DNA of 64,000 bases from Orenia metallireducens (GCF_001693735.1 NZ_LWDV01000006.1:46325-110324), one strand, 5' to 3'. Counted from the stretch's first letter, positions 53,041 to 63,092 are shown. The notes: generated by a model not told the origin, from the letters alone. Numbers and translations: made by a program.

Positions 53041-53967
53041 TTAATTAAGAATAACTTTAACACCTGGTCCTACTCCTTTAATTACTGCTTGGTCTGCTAC
53101 TTCTCCTAAAAGCTCAACCTCTTTAAAATAATTTTTCGTATAACCATTAACCATAACACCTATCTTATCATCCTTTTTTGTTAGAGCAGAACTAGGAACT
53201 ACTATTCCATGATACCTCTTTCTAATAATTTCAACAGCTGTTTTTCGTAAATCTATTAGCTCTGGAATAAATCTACTAAACTCTATAATCATAATATTTT
53301 GAGGCTTATCTAATAAGATTGAATTTATCTTGCCTACAAAATATTCTTCTAATGTTGGAAAAAAGACCTCTACATCAGTTCCTACTTCATAATTGATTAA
53401 CTGATCTTGAGGTAATAAGACTGCCAGATAAAATTTAAAATTATCAATCATTTTAAAGATAGGTCTTCCCATATTAACCTTATCCCCTGAGCTAACAGGA
53501 TTATATTTACCTTTTAAATTTATAAAGTGATCATAATTGAGATTCTTTAAATTATCTTCTCTTAGGGTCATCTCTAACCCATCTACCTTGTAGCTAAGTA
53601 TTCCTGCATAATAATTATAGAGATTATCACTCTGATTATCATCATAAATTACTGCTATCTTGTTTCCAGTACTTATTCTAGCACCTTCAGAGAAATAAAG
53701 TTCAACCTCTCCACCTTGAGGTGCAAAAGTTACCCTCTCCCTTCTAATTAAAATTCCTGAAGTTTTAATACTATCTTGAATTGTTTGATAAGTGGTAGTA
53801 GCTATCTTACTGGAATGATAACCAAAAAAGTTAATTCCAAAGATAACTATTAAACCACAAATAACTAAAAATAATAAAATTCTAATAAATACAGTTGCAT
53901 TTAATTTGTTATTCTTTTTAAACTTCGTACTTTCAACCTTACTGGTAATTTTAGCAAAATCCCTCAT
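53041..53967 (-). CDS. HlyD-like membrane-fusion/adaptor protein
   Basis: The 308-residue protein has a membrane helix (about 25-47), then an extracytoplasmic region with an RRERVTFAPQGGEVELYFSEGARISTG segment, the biotinyl-lipoyl-like hairpin of HlyD proteins, and a C-terminal beta-barrel (VPSSAL). No transporter gene is adjacent. Such genes occur near sepF in related anaerobes, so a cell-envelope or division role is possible. ATG 53967 follows GGTAGGG. Confidence 0.7.
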   Translation of the reverse strand: MRDFAKITSKVESTKFKKNNKLNATVFIRILLFLVICGLIVIFGINFFGYHSSKIATTTYQTIQDSIKTSGILIRRERVTFAPQGGEVELYFSEGARISTGNKIAVIYDDNQSDNLYNYYAGILSYKVDGLEMTLREDNLKNLNYDHFINLKGKYNPVSSGDKVNMGRPIFKMIDNFKFYLAVLLPQDQLINYEVGTDVEVFFPTLEEYFVGKINSILLDKPQNIMIIEFSRFIPELIDLRKTAVEIIRKRYHGIVVPSSALTKKDDKIGVMVNGYTKNYFKEVELLGEVADQAVIKGVGPGVKVILN

Positions 53968-54300
53968 AGTAACCCTACCTTTATATAACATTACAATTAA
54001 TTCTAAATTGCTATTTTATATTTGTATAATTCTAGATATATAAAATAATTCCTACCTATCTATTTCAAAATAATGAAAATTTAATAATTTTAAAATATTT
54101 TTAGATCCTCTCTTATATCTATAACAAGATTTTAAAACTCTCCTTTCTTTGTTAAAATTAATCATAGTAAATTTAGGGTTACTAGTCTTTGTACTTAATA
54201 TCATATTATTCTTAAACTTGAAATATGTGTATTTTATGATAGATTCTCTATAATAGCTGATTAACTTTTTATAGTATAGATGTATGAATATATATTATAA
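53968..54300. other. AT-rich gap, no feature recognised
   Basis: About 330 bases upstream of the HlyD-like gene. Apart from the ribosome site of that gene I see no promoter pair, ORF or hairpin. Confidence 0.4.
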
Positions 54301-54326
54301 CTTTATGGGTAGATTGCGACAGTTTT
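54301..54326. repeat. Solo outer arm of the composite repeat family
   Basis: CTTTATGGGTAGATTGCGAC continuing AGTTTT matches the arms at 17166-17398, 29483-29596 and 62792-62906, but no core or second arm follows. Confidence 0.65.
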
Positions 54327-54376
54327 ACTTTTAAAAAATCATAACTCTATAGAAATTAAAACTCATCCTTAATAAT

Positions 54377-54412
54377 AAAGAAACTCAGCCATTAATAGCT
54401 GAGTTTCTTTAT
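54377..54412 (-). terminator. Terminator of the DAACS symporter gene
   Basis: AAAGAAACTCAGCTATTAATGGCTGAGTTTCTTT on the minus strand is a long stem with its own T-run, a few bases past the stop at 54418. Confidence 0.85.
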
Positions 54413-54417
54413 AGAGA

Positions 54418-55617
54418 TTATATATTTTCATTAATAGAGTCACCTTCATTTGTTACAATTTCTGTCCTAGATAAGCTATTCATAATAATAGCTATAGAAC
54501 CATCACCCATTACATTAGCTGCTGTACCGAAGCTATCTTGTGCTAAATGTAGGGCAATCATCAAAGATTTCTGCATACCTCCAAAGCCTAACATTCCTTC
54601 TAATAGTCCTAAGGAAGCCATTACCCCTCCTCCTGGAATTCCAGGTGCTGCTACCATAGTTACTCCTAACATTAAGATAAAGGGAAACATCGCAGCAAAG
54701 GTTACTGCCTGACCACTTAACATCATTACAGCCATTGAAGCTAAAGTTAAAGTAATAGTATCACCTGCTAAGTGGATAGTTGCACCTAAAGGAATTACAA
54801 AATCTGCAATGTCTTCTTCTACATCATTGCTTAATACTGAACGTACTGTTACTGGAATAGTAGCTGCTGAAGATTGAGTTCCTATTGCAGTAAAGTATGC
54901 TGGTAGCATATTTTTGATAGATTTAACTGGATTTCTCTTACCGATATGACAAGCAATTAAATACTGGATAACTACATAAGTAGTCTGTAATCCAATAATA
55001 AGTATAAATACTTTACCAAAAGAAGACATAATAGAAGCAACCTTTCCAGCATAACTCATATTAGCTATAATACCAGCAATATGAAGAGGTAATAATGGAA
55101 TGATTACTACTTTAATAACTTTCTGAACTATATTTTGAAAATCTTTAATTACATTATAAAGACTCTTCCCTTGAATATTAGCCATCCCTAAACCAATCAT
55201 AAATGCAGTTACTAATGCTGTCATCACACCCATCATAGGCGGAATATCTATATTGAAGAAAGCCTTAACAGTATTATCTATTGTATTTAAGTCTGTATTT
55301 CCATTTAATAAGACGGGCAATAATGCTTTTCCTAAAATAAAAGCCAAAGTTCCTGCAATAATTGTTGATAGATAAGCTATTGCTGTTGCAATACCTAATA
55401 ATTTACTAGCACCTTTCCCCAACTCTGCAATACCTGGAGCTACAAAAGCAATAATAATAAATGGAATAATATAACTCAATAAGCTACCAAAAATTCCGTT
55501 AAAGGTTTTCAATAAAGAGATTGGCCACTCTGATCCTGCTTTCAAACAGAAAGTTCCCAAGATTAAACCTACTATAATCCCGATAACTAACTTTGGTAAT
55601 AAACCTAATTTTTTCAT
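54418..55617 (-). CDS. Dicarboxylate/amino acid:cation symporter (DAACS)
   Basis: The 399-residue transporter has eight predicted helices plus re-entrant loops. AYFTAIGTQSSAATIPVTV holds the serine-rich hairpin, and GATIHLAGDTITLTLASM the second substrate loop, of GltPh/DctA relatives. It probably imports glutamate, aspartate, serine or C4-dicarboxylates with Na+ or H+. The substrate is not predictable. Start at ATG 55617 with GGAGGAG upstream; the earlier in-frame start at 55707 has no site. Confidence 0.92.
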   Translation of the reverse strand: MKKLGLLPKLVIGIIVGLILGTFCLKAGSEWPISLLKTFNGIFGSLLSYIIPFIIIAFVAPGIAELGKGASKLLGIATAIAYLSTIIAGTLAFILGKALLPVLLNGNTDLNTIDNTVKAFFNIDIPPMMGVMTALVTAFMIGLGMANIQGKSLYNVIKDFQNIVQKVIKVVIIPLLPLHIAGIIANMSYAGKVASIMSSFGKVFILIIGLQTTYVVIQYLIACHIGKRNPVKSIKNMLPAYFTAIGTQSSAATIPVTVRSVLSNDVEEDIADFVIPLGATIHLAGDTITLTLASMAVMMLSGQAVTFAAMFPFILMLGVTMVAAPGIPGGGVMASLGLLEGMLGFGGMQKSLMIALHLAQDSFGTAANVMGDGSIAIIMNSLSRTEIVTNEGDSINENI

Positions 55618-55975
55618 CTTTTCTCCTCCTAAATTACTTATGTCTGTCATTAAAACACATATGTATATTATATAAATACTTATGATGAATTTCAAGAAAA
55701 ATATCATTGTTTATATCAAACTATTAAAAATTTTATAAATCATTCTAGATATTACTCCTTAGTAATTTTTATGATATATTTAACAATGATACACATTATT
55801 TTCAAGAGGATTCTAAACTAAAACATATAATTATATATTTTAGAAGAAGAATATAAAAAATAACAACTTTAATCTTTCAAGCTAACATGGAATTAATAGA
55901 ATTAAAAGATACTGCTTACATTAAATTAACTTAATCGAAAATATTATTTTAAAACTATTATCAAGGAGGTAGAAT
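55618..55975. other. Divergent gap between symporter and nucleotidase-like genes
   Basis: About 360 AT-rich bases must hold two divergent promoters, but no strong -35/-10 pair is visible. Only AAGGAGG before the 55976 start is clear. Confidence 0.4.
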
Positions 55976-56893
55976 ATGTTCGTTAAGAAATCAAGAGTAT
56001 TTATTTTTGTTCTCTCACTGATTTTGCTATCTTTTCTAATAAACTCTTTAATTCCAGAAGAAGACAGAACCATCGATGCTATGTCTGAAAAACCTATTAA
56101 GCCAAATACCTATTATAAACAGATTGATATTATCTCCACCAATAATTTTAATAGTGATATCGGAGATAATATTAATAACTCTACCACAGTTATTGAACAC
56201 TACATTAGCCAAAATCCCGCAGGAACACTTCTAATAAATACTGGCGATAACTATCAAAGTGGCTTTACTCTTCCTGCTAGCTACAATAAACCTACACTAT
56301 ATCTAGGCAATTACTTAGAATATACAGCTAATAATAAATTCAACTTAAGTCAGAGTAAGTTTAAAAAGATTATAGAAAAGACAGATTATCAATTCTTAGC
56401 TGCTAGTCTCTACAATAAAGATACAGGCAAACCCGTTGAATATCTAAAACCTTACCTAATAGAAGAAGTTAATGGAATTAAAGTAGGGTTAATTGGTATC
56501 TTTATTCCTTCTATTATAGAAGATAATAACTTAGTAACTAAAGACTCTATAATGTTAATCAATCAAATTGTCCCCCAGATAAGAGCAGAGGGAGCGGACT
56601 TAGTTATTCTGATTGCTCACACTCTAAAGGAAGAAAAATCTAAAAATGACCAAAATAGTCAAAGGTTAATTGAAATAGCTAAACAGCTTCAAGACGTAGA
56701 TGGGATTATAAGTGGGGGGCAGCAGCAAGCCATAGCAACTATTATACAAGAAATTCCTCTAATAGCTGGTTATCAAGTCGGTCATTTACGCTTTCTAATT
56801 AATACAGAGACTAGAGAGGTTAATAGAATAATTCCTAATATTTATGGAGTTAAAACGAGAGTATTAAATGCTCTTCTGGATAATGATGCTTAA
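55976..56893 (+). CDS. Nucleotidase-like pseudoenzyme, paralogue of YfkN second domain
   Basis: The 305 residues have a membrane-anchor or signal segment (about 8-26) and a metallophosphoesterase fold that aligns along its length with residues about 595-830 of the next gene: LYNKNTDQV/LYNKDTGKP, ITEVNGVKVGIIGI/IEEVNGIKVGLIGI, FVNTETDEV/LINTETREV. The metal motifs are changed: STNDFHGN to STNNFNSD, GNHEFDWG lost, GGHSHDT to GGQQQAI. Only the GD and one His remain. It lacks the 5'-nucleotidase C-terminal domain. The frame is intact, so it may have kept a non-catalytic role. Confidence 0.85.
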   Translation: MFVKKSRVFIFVLSLILLSFLINSLIPEEDRTIDAMSEKPIKPNTYYKQIDIISTNNFNSDIGDNINNSTTVIEHYISQNPAGTLLINTGDNYQSGFTLPASYNKPTLYLGNYLEYTANNKFNLSQSKFKKIIEKTDYQFLAASLYNKDTGKPVEYLKPYLIEEVNGIKVGLIGIFIPSIIEDNNLVTKDSIMLINQIVPQIRAEGADLVILIAHTLKEEKSKNDQNSQRLIEIAKQLQDVDGIISGGQQQAIATIIQEIPLIAGYQVGHLRFLINTETREVNRIIPNIYGVKTRVLNALLDNDA

Positions 56894-56994
56894 ACAATAG
56901 CCAGTAACAATTTTAACAGATTATAAAAATAGATTAACTAAAACCAACTTAAATAGTCACTTCTTGGACCATAAATTTAATAATTTTAACAGAG

Positions 56995-57047
56995 AGCTAT
57001 AATCATTTAGGAATAATTTTACCTAGATTGATTATAGCTTTTTATTT
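56995..57047 (+). terminator. Terminator after the nucleotidase-like gene
   Basis: AGCTATAATCA pairs with TGATTATAGCT around a 28-base loop and is followed by TTTTTATTT, about 100 bases past the stop. Confidence 0.6.
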
Positions 57048-57121
57048 AATCTTAATAGGCTATTATTCCACTTATTGTAAATAATCATTATGTATTAATT
57101 TTTTCCATTTAGGGAATAAAA

Positions 57122-57150
57122 TTGAAATTAAAGGTTTTCTTATGTAAAAT
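57122..57150 (+). promoter_or_regulatory. Possible promoter of the large nucleotidase gene
   Basis: TTGAAA (57122-57127), a 17-base spacer and TAAAAT (57145-57150), 88 bases before the start codon. Confidence 0.5.
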
Positions 57151-57238
57151 GTTATAAAGAGATTTAATTTTAGTTTTTAACTAGCCTATATATTTAATTA
57201 TAGTTTAGTTAAAATAAAAAAGTATAAGGGGGAATAAA

Positions 57239-60200
57239 ATGTACAAGAAAAATTTGATTTCAAAAGCTTTAATACTAGTAATAGTTTTAACTCTATTTGC
57301 TATTGGAGTTAGTGCTATGTCATCAAGACCACTTGAAGATAAGAGTAAGACCATTACTATCCTTCAAACCAGTGATATCCATGGTCATATCTATCCATGG
57401 GCATACAAGACTGATGAAGAGGATGATGATGTAGGGTTAGCCAAGGTCTATACTATTGTTAAAGATATAAGAGAAGAGAACAGTAATACTCTTCTTGTTG
57501 ATTCTGGAGATACAATTCAAGGAACTACCTTAGCAGATATCTTCAAGGATAGAGGTGATGTAATACATCCAATGATGAATGTAATGAACCTAATGAACTA
57601 TGATGCTTGGGTACTAGGAAATCATGAGTTCAACTTTGGATTGGGTACTCTACAGAATGTTATTGCTGATGCTAATTTTCCTGTGCTATCAGCTAATATC
57701 CATTACAAGAATGAAGATAGATTATTTGTAAAACCTTATACAATCAAAGAGGTAGATGGAATTAAGGTCGCTATCTTAGGATTGACTACCCCTAATATTC
57801 CTCGCTGGGATGGGGATAAAGTAACTGCTCTTGAATTTGAAGATATGTCTGAGACGGCAAAAAAATATATTCCTGAAATGAAGAAAAAAGGAGCAGATAT
57901 AATTATAGCCCTTGCCCACGCAGGCTTAGAGGGAGAAGGGCATAAGACTGGTGGAGACAAGGTCAGAAAAATAGCTGAAGAGAATCCAGAAATCACTGCT
58001 ATCTTTGCTGGACATAATCACGAGATCGTAAATCAAACTGTCAATGGAGTATTGGTAGTTGCTCCCGAAGACAAAGGTCATCAAATTTCAAGGGTCGATC
58101 TAACAATTACTAAAAAAAGTGGAAAATGGGTAGTTATTAATAAAAAAGGAACTTACCTAGAAACCAAAGCTGTTAAGGCAGCCCCTGAAGTATTGGAATT
58201 AGCCAAAGATTATCATCAAGAGACTATTGATTATGTGACAACTCCTATTGGAACAGCTACTGGAGACTTTACTCCAGAAGATGAAGTTAAGGGAATTCCA
58301 TCAGCTCAAATTCAAGATACTCCATTAGTTGACTTCATCAATCAGATACAATTAGAAGCTACAGGTGCTGATATCTCTTCAGCAGCATTATTTGATAGTA
58401 ATGCTACTATTCAAGCAGGTCCTGTATCTATTAAAGATGCTACTTTGATTTATAAATATCCTAACACTCTCTATACTGTAGAAATTACAGGTAAAGAGTT
58501 AAAGGATTATATGGAGTTAACTGCTGCTTATTTTAATACTTATCAGGATGGTGATTTAACAATCAGCTTCAACCCAGAGATTCGTGGCTATAACTACGAT
58601 ATGTTTGCTGGGGTTGAGTATAAGGTTGATATCTCCAAGCCTGCTGGAGAAAGAATTGTTGACTTAACCTTTAAAAGTAAGACAGTTACTGATGAACAGA
58701 CTTTTACTCTAGCATTAAATAACTACCGTTATGGTGGCTTGAAGGCATCAGGAATTATCCACAATGAAGCAAATTTCAAATCAGAAAAGACAATTCAACA
58801 ATATATCATTGATTATATCAAAGAAGCTAAAAGAATCAATCCAACTGTAGATAATAACTGGAAGATTATCGGTGCTGATTTAAGCCATCCACAACGAAAT
58901 AAGGTTATTGAGCTTATCAATGCAGGTATTATAAATATCCCTGCTAAAAATCGCTCTTGGAATGCTAAGAGTATCAATATCAATGACCCACAGGTTCAAG
59001 CTGCTCTAAATAATTATAAAAAGATAGATATCCTCTCTACTAATGACTTCCATGGTAATGTACGAGGTGGATATGAAGCTGGTGCTGCTAATTTTGCAGC
59101 AGTAATAGATTATTATAAAAAACAAAATCCTGAAGGCACTATCCTAGTAAGTGGTGGTGATAGCTACCAAGGTACTCCAGTCTCTACATTAAATCATGGA
59201 GCACCAGTTATTGAATTATTTAACTACCTTGGATATACAGCTAGTACTATCGGTAACCATGAATTTGACTGGGGACAAGACATATTGGCAGAAATCACTC
59301 ACAAAGCAGATTATAAATTTGTAGCTGCTAATTTATATAACAAGAATACTGATCAAGTAGTTGATTATGCAAAGCCATATATTATCACTGAAGTCAATGG
59401 CGTTAAAGTAGGGATTATCGGAATTTCAACTCCTGATACTTTAACTTCTGTTATGCCAACTAATATTGAAAATCTAGAATTTAGAGATCCTGCTATAGTA
59501 ATTAATAAAGTTGCTCCAAAGCTAAGAGCGGCAGGAGCAGACTTAATTATCGTATTAAGCCATATGCCAGGTAATACAGACTGGACTACTGGTGAAGTTA
59601 GTGGTGAATTGATTGAGGTGGCTAAAGAAGTTGATGGCATAGATGGGATGATTGGTGGTCATAGCCATGATACAGTAACAGCTACAGTCAACGGTATTCC
59701 TATAGTAGAAGCCTACAAGCATGGACGTAAAATTGGACATTTAAGCTACTTTGTAAATACAGAGACTGATGAGGTTGTAACTATTGAACCCACTACCCAT
59801 GCTGTTAGAAAGACTAAGCTTAATATCAGTTTAGATAAGAAGGCTCAAGCTATTGTTGACAAGTACCAAAAAGTAATTGAACCAATTATGAATGAAGTCC
59901 TCACTACTTCCAAGGTATCCTTAAAACGTGAATATAATGATATTTCTAATATGGGTGTATTGGTTACAGATGCTATTAAAGAGTATACTCAAGCAGATGT
60001 TGTATTCCAAAATGCTGGTGGATTAAGAATTGATATTCCAGCTGGTAAGGTTAAAGTAGAACAAATTTACTCTCTATTACCCTTTGGCAATACTGTTGTA
60101 ACAACAGAGATGACTGGTCAACAGATTATCGACATCTTAGAACAGAGCTTTACTCTTGATAAAGGGATGATGCAATTATCAGGATTGAAGGTAATTTATG

Positions 60201-60475
60201 ACCCAAATAAAGCAAAATATAATAGATTAATTAGTGTTCAATTAGCTGATGGTACTCCACTTCAACTAGATAAGAAGTATAAAGTAGCAACCAATAACTT
60301 CTTAGCTGTAGGTGGCGATAAGTTCAATACCTTTAAAGAGGTTGAATTTACTAACAGCTATAAAGAAATCAAAGAGATAGTAATTGAATATTTACGTGCT
60401 CAAGATACCATCAATCCAAAAGTTGATAACCGAGTAATCAAAAAGAATGAATTAGTTATAGAACCTGCTGCATAA
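57239..60475 (+). CDS. yfkN: Secreted two-headed nucleotide phosphoesterase (YfkN type)
   Basis: The 1078-residue protein has a signal peptide (about 1-27). Head 1: metallophosphatase (about 38-300; SDIHGH, VDSGDT, GNHEFNFG, ALAHAG, AGHNHE) plus 5'-nucleotidase C domain (about 335-510), resembling 2',3'-cyclic nucleotide phosphodiesterase CpdB. Head 2: metallophosphatase (about 595-840; STNDFHGN, GGDSYQGT, GNHEFDWG, LSHMPG, GGHSHD) plus C domain (about 860-1050), resembling UshA. Bacillus YfkN has this layout but ends in a sortase signal, which is absent here. It probably scavenges phosphate and nucleosides outside the cell. Confidence 0.93.
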   Translation: MYKKNLISKALILVIVLTLFAIGVSAMSSRPLEDKSKTITILQTSDIHGHIYPWAYKTDEEDDDVGLAKVYTIVKDIREENSNTLLVDSGDTIQGTTLADIFKDRGDVIHPMMNVMNLMNYDAWVLGNHEFNFGLGTLQNVIADANFPVLSANIHYKNEDRLFVKPYTIKEVDGIKVAILGLTTPNIPRWDGDKVTALEFEDMSETAKKYIPEMKKKGADIIIALAHAGLEGEGHKTGGDKVRKIAEENPEITAIFAGHNHEIVNQTVNGVLVVAPEDKGHQISRVDLTITKKSGKWVVINKKGTYLETKAVKAAPEVLELAKDYHQETIDYVTTPIGTATGDFTPEDEVKGIPSAQIQDTPLVDFINQIQLEATGADISSAALFDSNATIQAGPVSIKDATLIYKYPNTLYTVEITGKELKDYMELTAAYFNTYQDGDLTISFNPEIRGYNYDMFAGVEYKVDISKPAGERIVDLTFKSKTVTDEQTFTLALNNYRYGGLKASGIIHNEANFKSEKTIQQYIIDYIKEAKRINPTVDNNWKIIGADLSHPQRNKVIELINAGIINIPAKNRSWNAKSININDPQVQAALNNYKKIDILSTNDFHGNVRGGYEAGAANFAAVIDYYKKQNPEGTILVSGGDSYQGTPVSTLNHGAPVIELFNYLGYTASTIGNHEFDWGQDILAEITHKADYKFVAANLYNKNTDQVVDYAKPYIITEVNGVKVGIIGISTPDTLTSVMPTNIENLEFRDPAIVINKVAPKLRAAGADLIIVLSHMPGNTDWTTGEVSGELIEVAKEVDGIDGMIGGHSHDTVTATVNGIPIVEAYKHGRKIGHLSYFVNTETDEVVTIEPTTHAVRKTKLNISLDKKAQAIVDKYQKVIEPIMNEVLTTSKVSLKREYNDISNMGVLVTDAIKEYTQADVVFQNAGGLRIDIPAGKVKVEQIYSLLPFGNTVVTTEMTGQQIIDILEQSFTLDKGMMQLSGLKVIYDPNKAKYNRLISVQLADGTPLQLDKKYKVATNNFLAVGGDKFNTFKEVEFTNSYKEIKEIVIEYLRAQDTINPKVDNRVIKKNELVIEPAA

Positions 60476-60483
60476 ATACCTAA

Positions 60484-60522
60484 AGAGTTAGGTTGAATTC
60501 AACCTAACTCTTTTTTTATTCT
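60484..60522 (+). terminator. Terminator of yfkN
   Basis: AGAGTTAGGTTGAATTCAACCTAACTCT is a perfect stem followed by TTTTTTA, eight bases after the stop codon. Confidence 0.9.
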
Positions 60523-60649
60523 AAGCTAATTTTTATTTAAAATTAATATAATATACCAATAATCCAACATTATAATTAAACTAAAAATCCCATATCCATT
60601 CTATAGTGCATAATATATATAAAATGAATCTGAAAGGAGGATATTACTG

Positions 60650-61345
60650 ATGCCCCAAAACTGTCCTAATGGAACTCTATACACTATTCGCCCTGGTGAT
60701 TCAGTATATAATTTAGCTGGTCGTTTTGAGATAACTGTTGAGTCAATAATAGCTGCTAATCCAAATATTGACCCTGCAAATTTACAAGTAGGTCAACAGA
60801 TATGTATACCAGTTAAAGATATCTCTGGTCCCTGTGAAAGTGGCTTCTTTTATACAGTCGTTCTAGGGGACACTTTCTTTAATATAGCTCGTCGCTTTAA
60901 TATCACTACCGAAGCTTTAGCTGCAGCTAATCCAGGTGTTGACCCTAACAAATTACAGATTGGTCAGGAGATATGTGTTCCAGCACCAACACCTTCAGTA
61001 AGACCATGTGAAGGTCGCTTTTATACAGTTAAACCAGGTGAGACTTTTGTTAGTATAGCTAAAAAATTTGGTTATACCCTTGATGTTTTACTTGTTATTA
61101 ACTCTGGAATAGACCCTAAGCAACTTAGAGCAGGACAAGAAATCTGTTTACCACCTGCTCCTACCCCTGGTGCAGAACCTGTACCATGTCCAGGAGGCTC
61201 AATTTATATTGTTGAACTAGGAGATACCTTCTATACTATCGCTGAAAAGTATAGTGTACCTATAGAAGACTTGAAGAAGGCTAACCCTCAAATTAAAGAC
61301 ATAAATAAATTAGATGCTGGAACTCCTATCTGTATACCAAGTTAA
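60650..61345 (+). CDS. Protein of four LysM repeats
   Basis: The 231-residue protein is four LysM domains in a row (about 10-54, 65-110, 124-168, 182-230), each opened by a YTI-type strand after a cysteine and closed by an IC(I/V/L)P stretch, eight cysteines in all. No signal peptide is present, as in some spore-coat or engulfed peptidoglycan-binding proteins such as SafA; that role is inferred. AAAGGAGG precedes the ATG. It is convergent with the chitinase gene. Confidence 0.88.
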   Translation: MPQNCPNGTLYTIRPGDSVYNLAGRFEITVESIIAANPNIDPANLQVGQQICIPVKDISGPCESGFFYTVVLGDTFFNIARRFNITTEALAAANPGVDPNKLQIGQEICVPAPTPSVRPCEGRFYTVKPGETFVSIAKKFGYTLDVLLVINSGIDPKQLRAGQEICLPPAPTPGAEPVPCPGGSIYIVELGDTFYTIAEKYSVPIEDLKKANPQIKDINKLDAGTPICIPS

Positions 61346-61359
61346 ATATATAAATTATA

Positions 61360-61398
61360 GAAATAGACTAATAAGCATATAACCTGTTAGTCTATTTC
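61360..61398. terminator. Bidirectional terminator between LysM and chitinase genes
   Basis: GAAATAGACTAA/TTAGTCTATTTC form a 12-bp stem with a 15-base loop between two convergent genes. Plus-strand tail CTTCACTTTTTAT; minus-strand tail TATAATTTAT. Confidence 0.6.
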
Positions 61399-61399
61399 T

Positions 61400-62704
61400 T
61401 CACTTTTTATACTGATTCCTTAAACTCTTTGTAAGGGGAAAATCGCCAATCGAATTCTTCCTCCCTACTTCCTTACTGCTAAACTTCTCATATATTGTAT
61501 TTATCAGCGTCCCCTCGAAATCATCTCCTGTAATCTCCCAGATAACTATGCCACCTAGATTATTTGTGTTAACATAATCAGCTCTCTCTGACAAAGAAAT
61601 CTCATCTTCATAGGTATAAAAATAACTCATCTCTCTATTATACAGGTAAGGTACTCTAGAGTATTTATCTCGATACTTAATATAACCCCTTACATTCTCT
61701 AGCTCTTTCATCTTCCAATAAGGGTTTTCTCCTCCATTTCCCAGGATACTAGGTGCTCCTCCAGAAGCCATGGTATATAAACCATTATTCTTATCATCCA
61801 CATTCTTCCACCCCCTTGAATAGAAAGGAGCCCCTACAATTAATTTCTCAGCTGGTATATTATATCTTTCTATATAGAATTTAACTACATCATCAAGGTT
61901 TAAGCTTTGAGAATACTTCCCTAACCAGTTTTCAGGGCTTTTATAGATTGGAGAATGGTGGTTTGTCACATTTTCCCAAGCACCATGCATATCATAACTC
62001 ATCAAATTAATAAAATCTAAATATTGATGGTACTTGTCAGGCTCTTGTCTTCCTATAATCTTATCCTCTCCTGCTGGAATAGCTATAGTTAACATCTTAT
62101 CCTCCATCCCATGACTATCATAAGCTCCTCTAACCTCTTTAAGTAATTTTGTAAAATTCTCTTTATCTTGAGGTCCTCCTGCTACCCCATCCCTGTTAAC
62201 ACCTGGATATTCCCAATCAATATCTAAACCATCTATAAAAGGATACCTCTTGAGAAACTCTATCCAACTATCTATAAACTTCTTCCTATTCTCTGCTGTT
62301 AGAGCCATCTCATGAAACATATCACTCTCTGACCAACCACCAATAGAGATAATTACTTTCACATCTGGATATCTTCTTTTATAGTATTTGTACTCTCCAA
62401 AATGCCCCTTAAGATTATCAAATCTCCAAAAACCAGAATGCTCAAACTCTTTTTCAAAATCGACAAACTTATCGGTAGATTCTAACTGAAAATCATCATT
62501 TATCTTAAAGAAAGCATGATTGATTATAGTTACCTTATCCCACGGTATATCACCTACAGAAAAGTTCTTATACTGAGGACTATAGGTAGCCCAATTGGGA
62601 AAATAAGCAACAATATTCTTATCTATATCTTTTGGAGCAACAGTTGAACTTGAAGAGATTACTAATAAAACTAGAGCCATCACATAAGATATTATCTGCT
62701 GCAT
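61400..62704 (-). CDS. Secreted GH18 chitinase-like hydrolase
   Basis: The 434-residue protein has a signal peptide (about 1-23) and a GH18 TIM barrel. The catalytic DGLDIDWE (Asp158, Asp161, Asp163, Glu165) is intact, preceded by IISIGGWSES and followed by NLMSYDMHGAWE and VGAPFYSRGW. It has a short polar C-terminal tail and no binding module. It would cut chitin or related GlcNAc polymers; a spore or cell-wall glycan is an alternative substrate. GGGGAG precedes the ATG. Confidence 0.93.
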   Translation of the reverse strand: MQQIISYVMALVLLVISSSSTVAPKDIDKNIVAYFPNWATYSPQYKNFSVGDIPWDKVTIINHAFFKINDDFQLESTDKFVDFEKEFEHSGFWRFDNLKGHFGEYKYYKRRYPDVKVIISIGGWSESDMFHEMALTAENRKKFIDSWIEFLKRYPFIDGLDIDWEYPGVNRDGVAGGPQDKENFTKLLKEVRGAYDSHGMEDKMLTIAIPAGEDKIIGRQEPDKYHQYLDFINLMSYDMHGAWENVTNHHSPIYKSPENWLGKYSQSLNLDDVVKFYIERYNIPAEKLIVGAPFYSRGWKNVDDKNNGLYTMASGGAPSILGNGGENPYWKMKELENVRGYIKYRDKYSRVPYLYNREMSYFYTYEDEISLSERADYVNTNNLGGIVIWEITGDDFEGTLINTIYEKFSSKEVGRKNSIGDFPLTKSLRNQYKK

Positions 62705-62791
62705 GATTTGCTCCCCCTTATTTGATATATAAGTATAAAGGTATGTTAATTAATGTGTTGTATTAATTGAATTTCAATATAAAAACTGTCT

Positions 62792-62906
62792 CTTTATTGG
62801 TATATTGCGACAGTTTTAAACCTCACCCCCTACCCCCTCTCCTTAACTTAGGAGAGGGATAGGGTGAGGTGTGAACTCTAAAAGTGTCGTAATATCATTC
62901 CATTGT
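62792..62906. repeat. Composite intergenic repeat, copy 4 (CT-rich core)
   Basis: The left arm CTTTATTGGTATATTGCGAC and the right arm (reverse complement AATGATATTACGACACTTTT) enclose CCTCACCCCCTACCCCCTCT, then GGAGAGGGATAGGGTGAGGT. The same arms surround the other core type at 22588 and 29483. Confidence 0.8.
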
Positions 62907-63041
62907 GCCATTCTTTCTACTAAACATAAAATCTTAGTAGAAGTTATAGTAATATTATAACATCTTTAATTTTAATTATCTTTTCATAAATTTTGTGTTT
63001 ATTTGAGATTTATTACAATTTCTAATTATTATAGGGATTAT

Positions 63042-63069
63042 AAAAGGAACAAGTTAAAACTTGTCCCTT
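63042..63069 (-). terminator. Terminator of the glycerophosphodiesterase gene
   Basis: AAGGGACAAGTTTTAACTTG then TTCCTTTT on the minus strand forms a stem with a short T-run, about 24 bases past the stop. Confidence 0.7.
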
Positions 63070-63092
63070 CGCTTAGTAATTATTCGATATTT

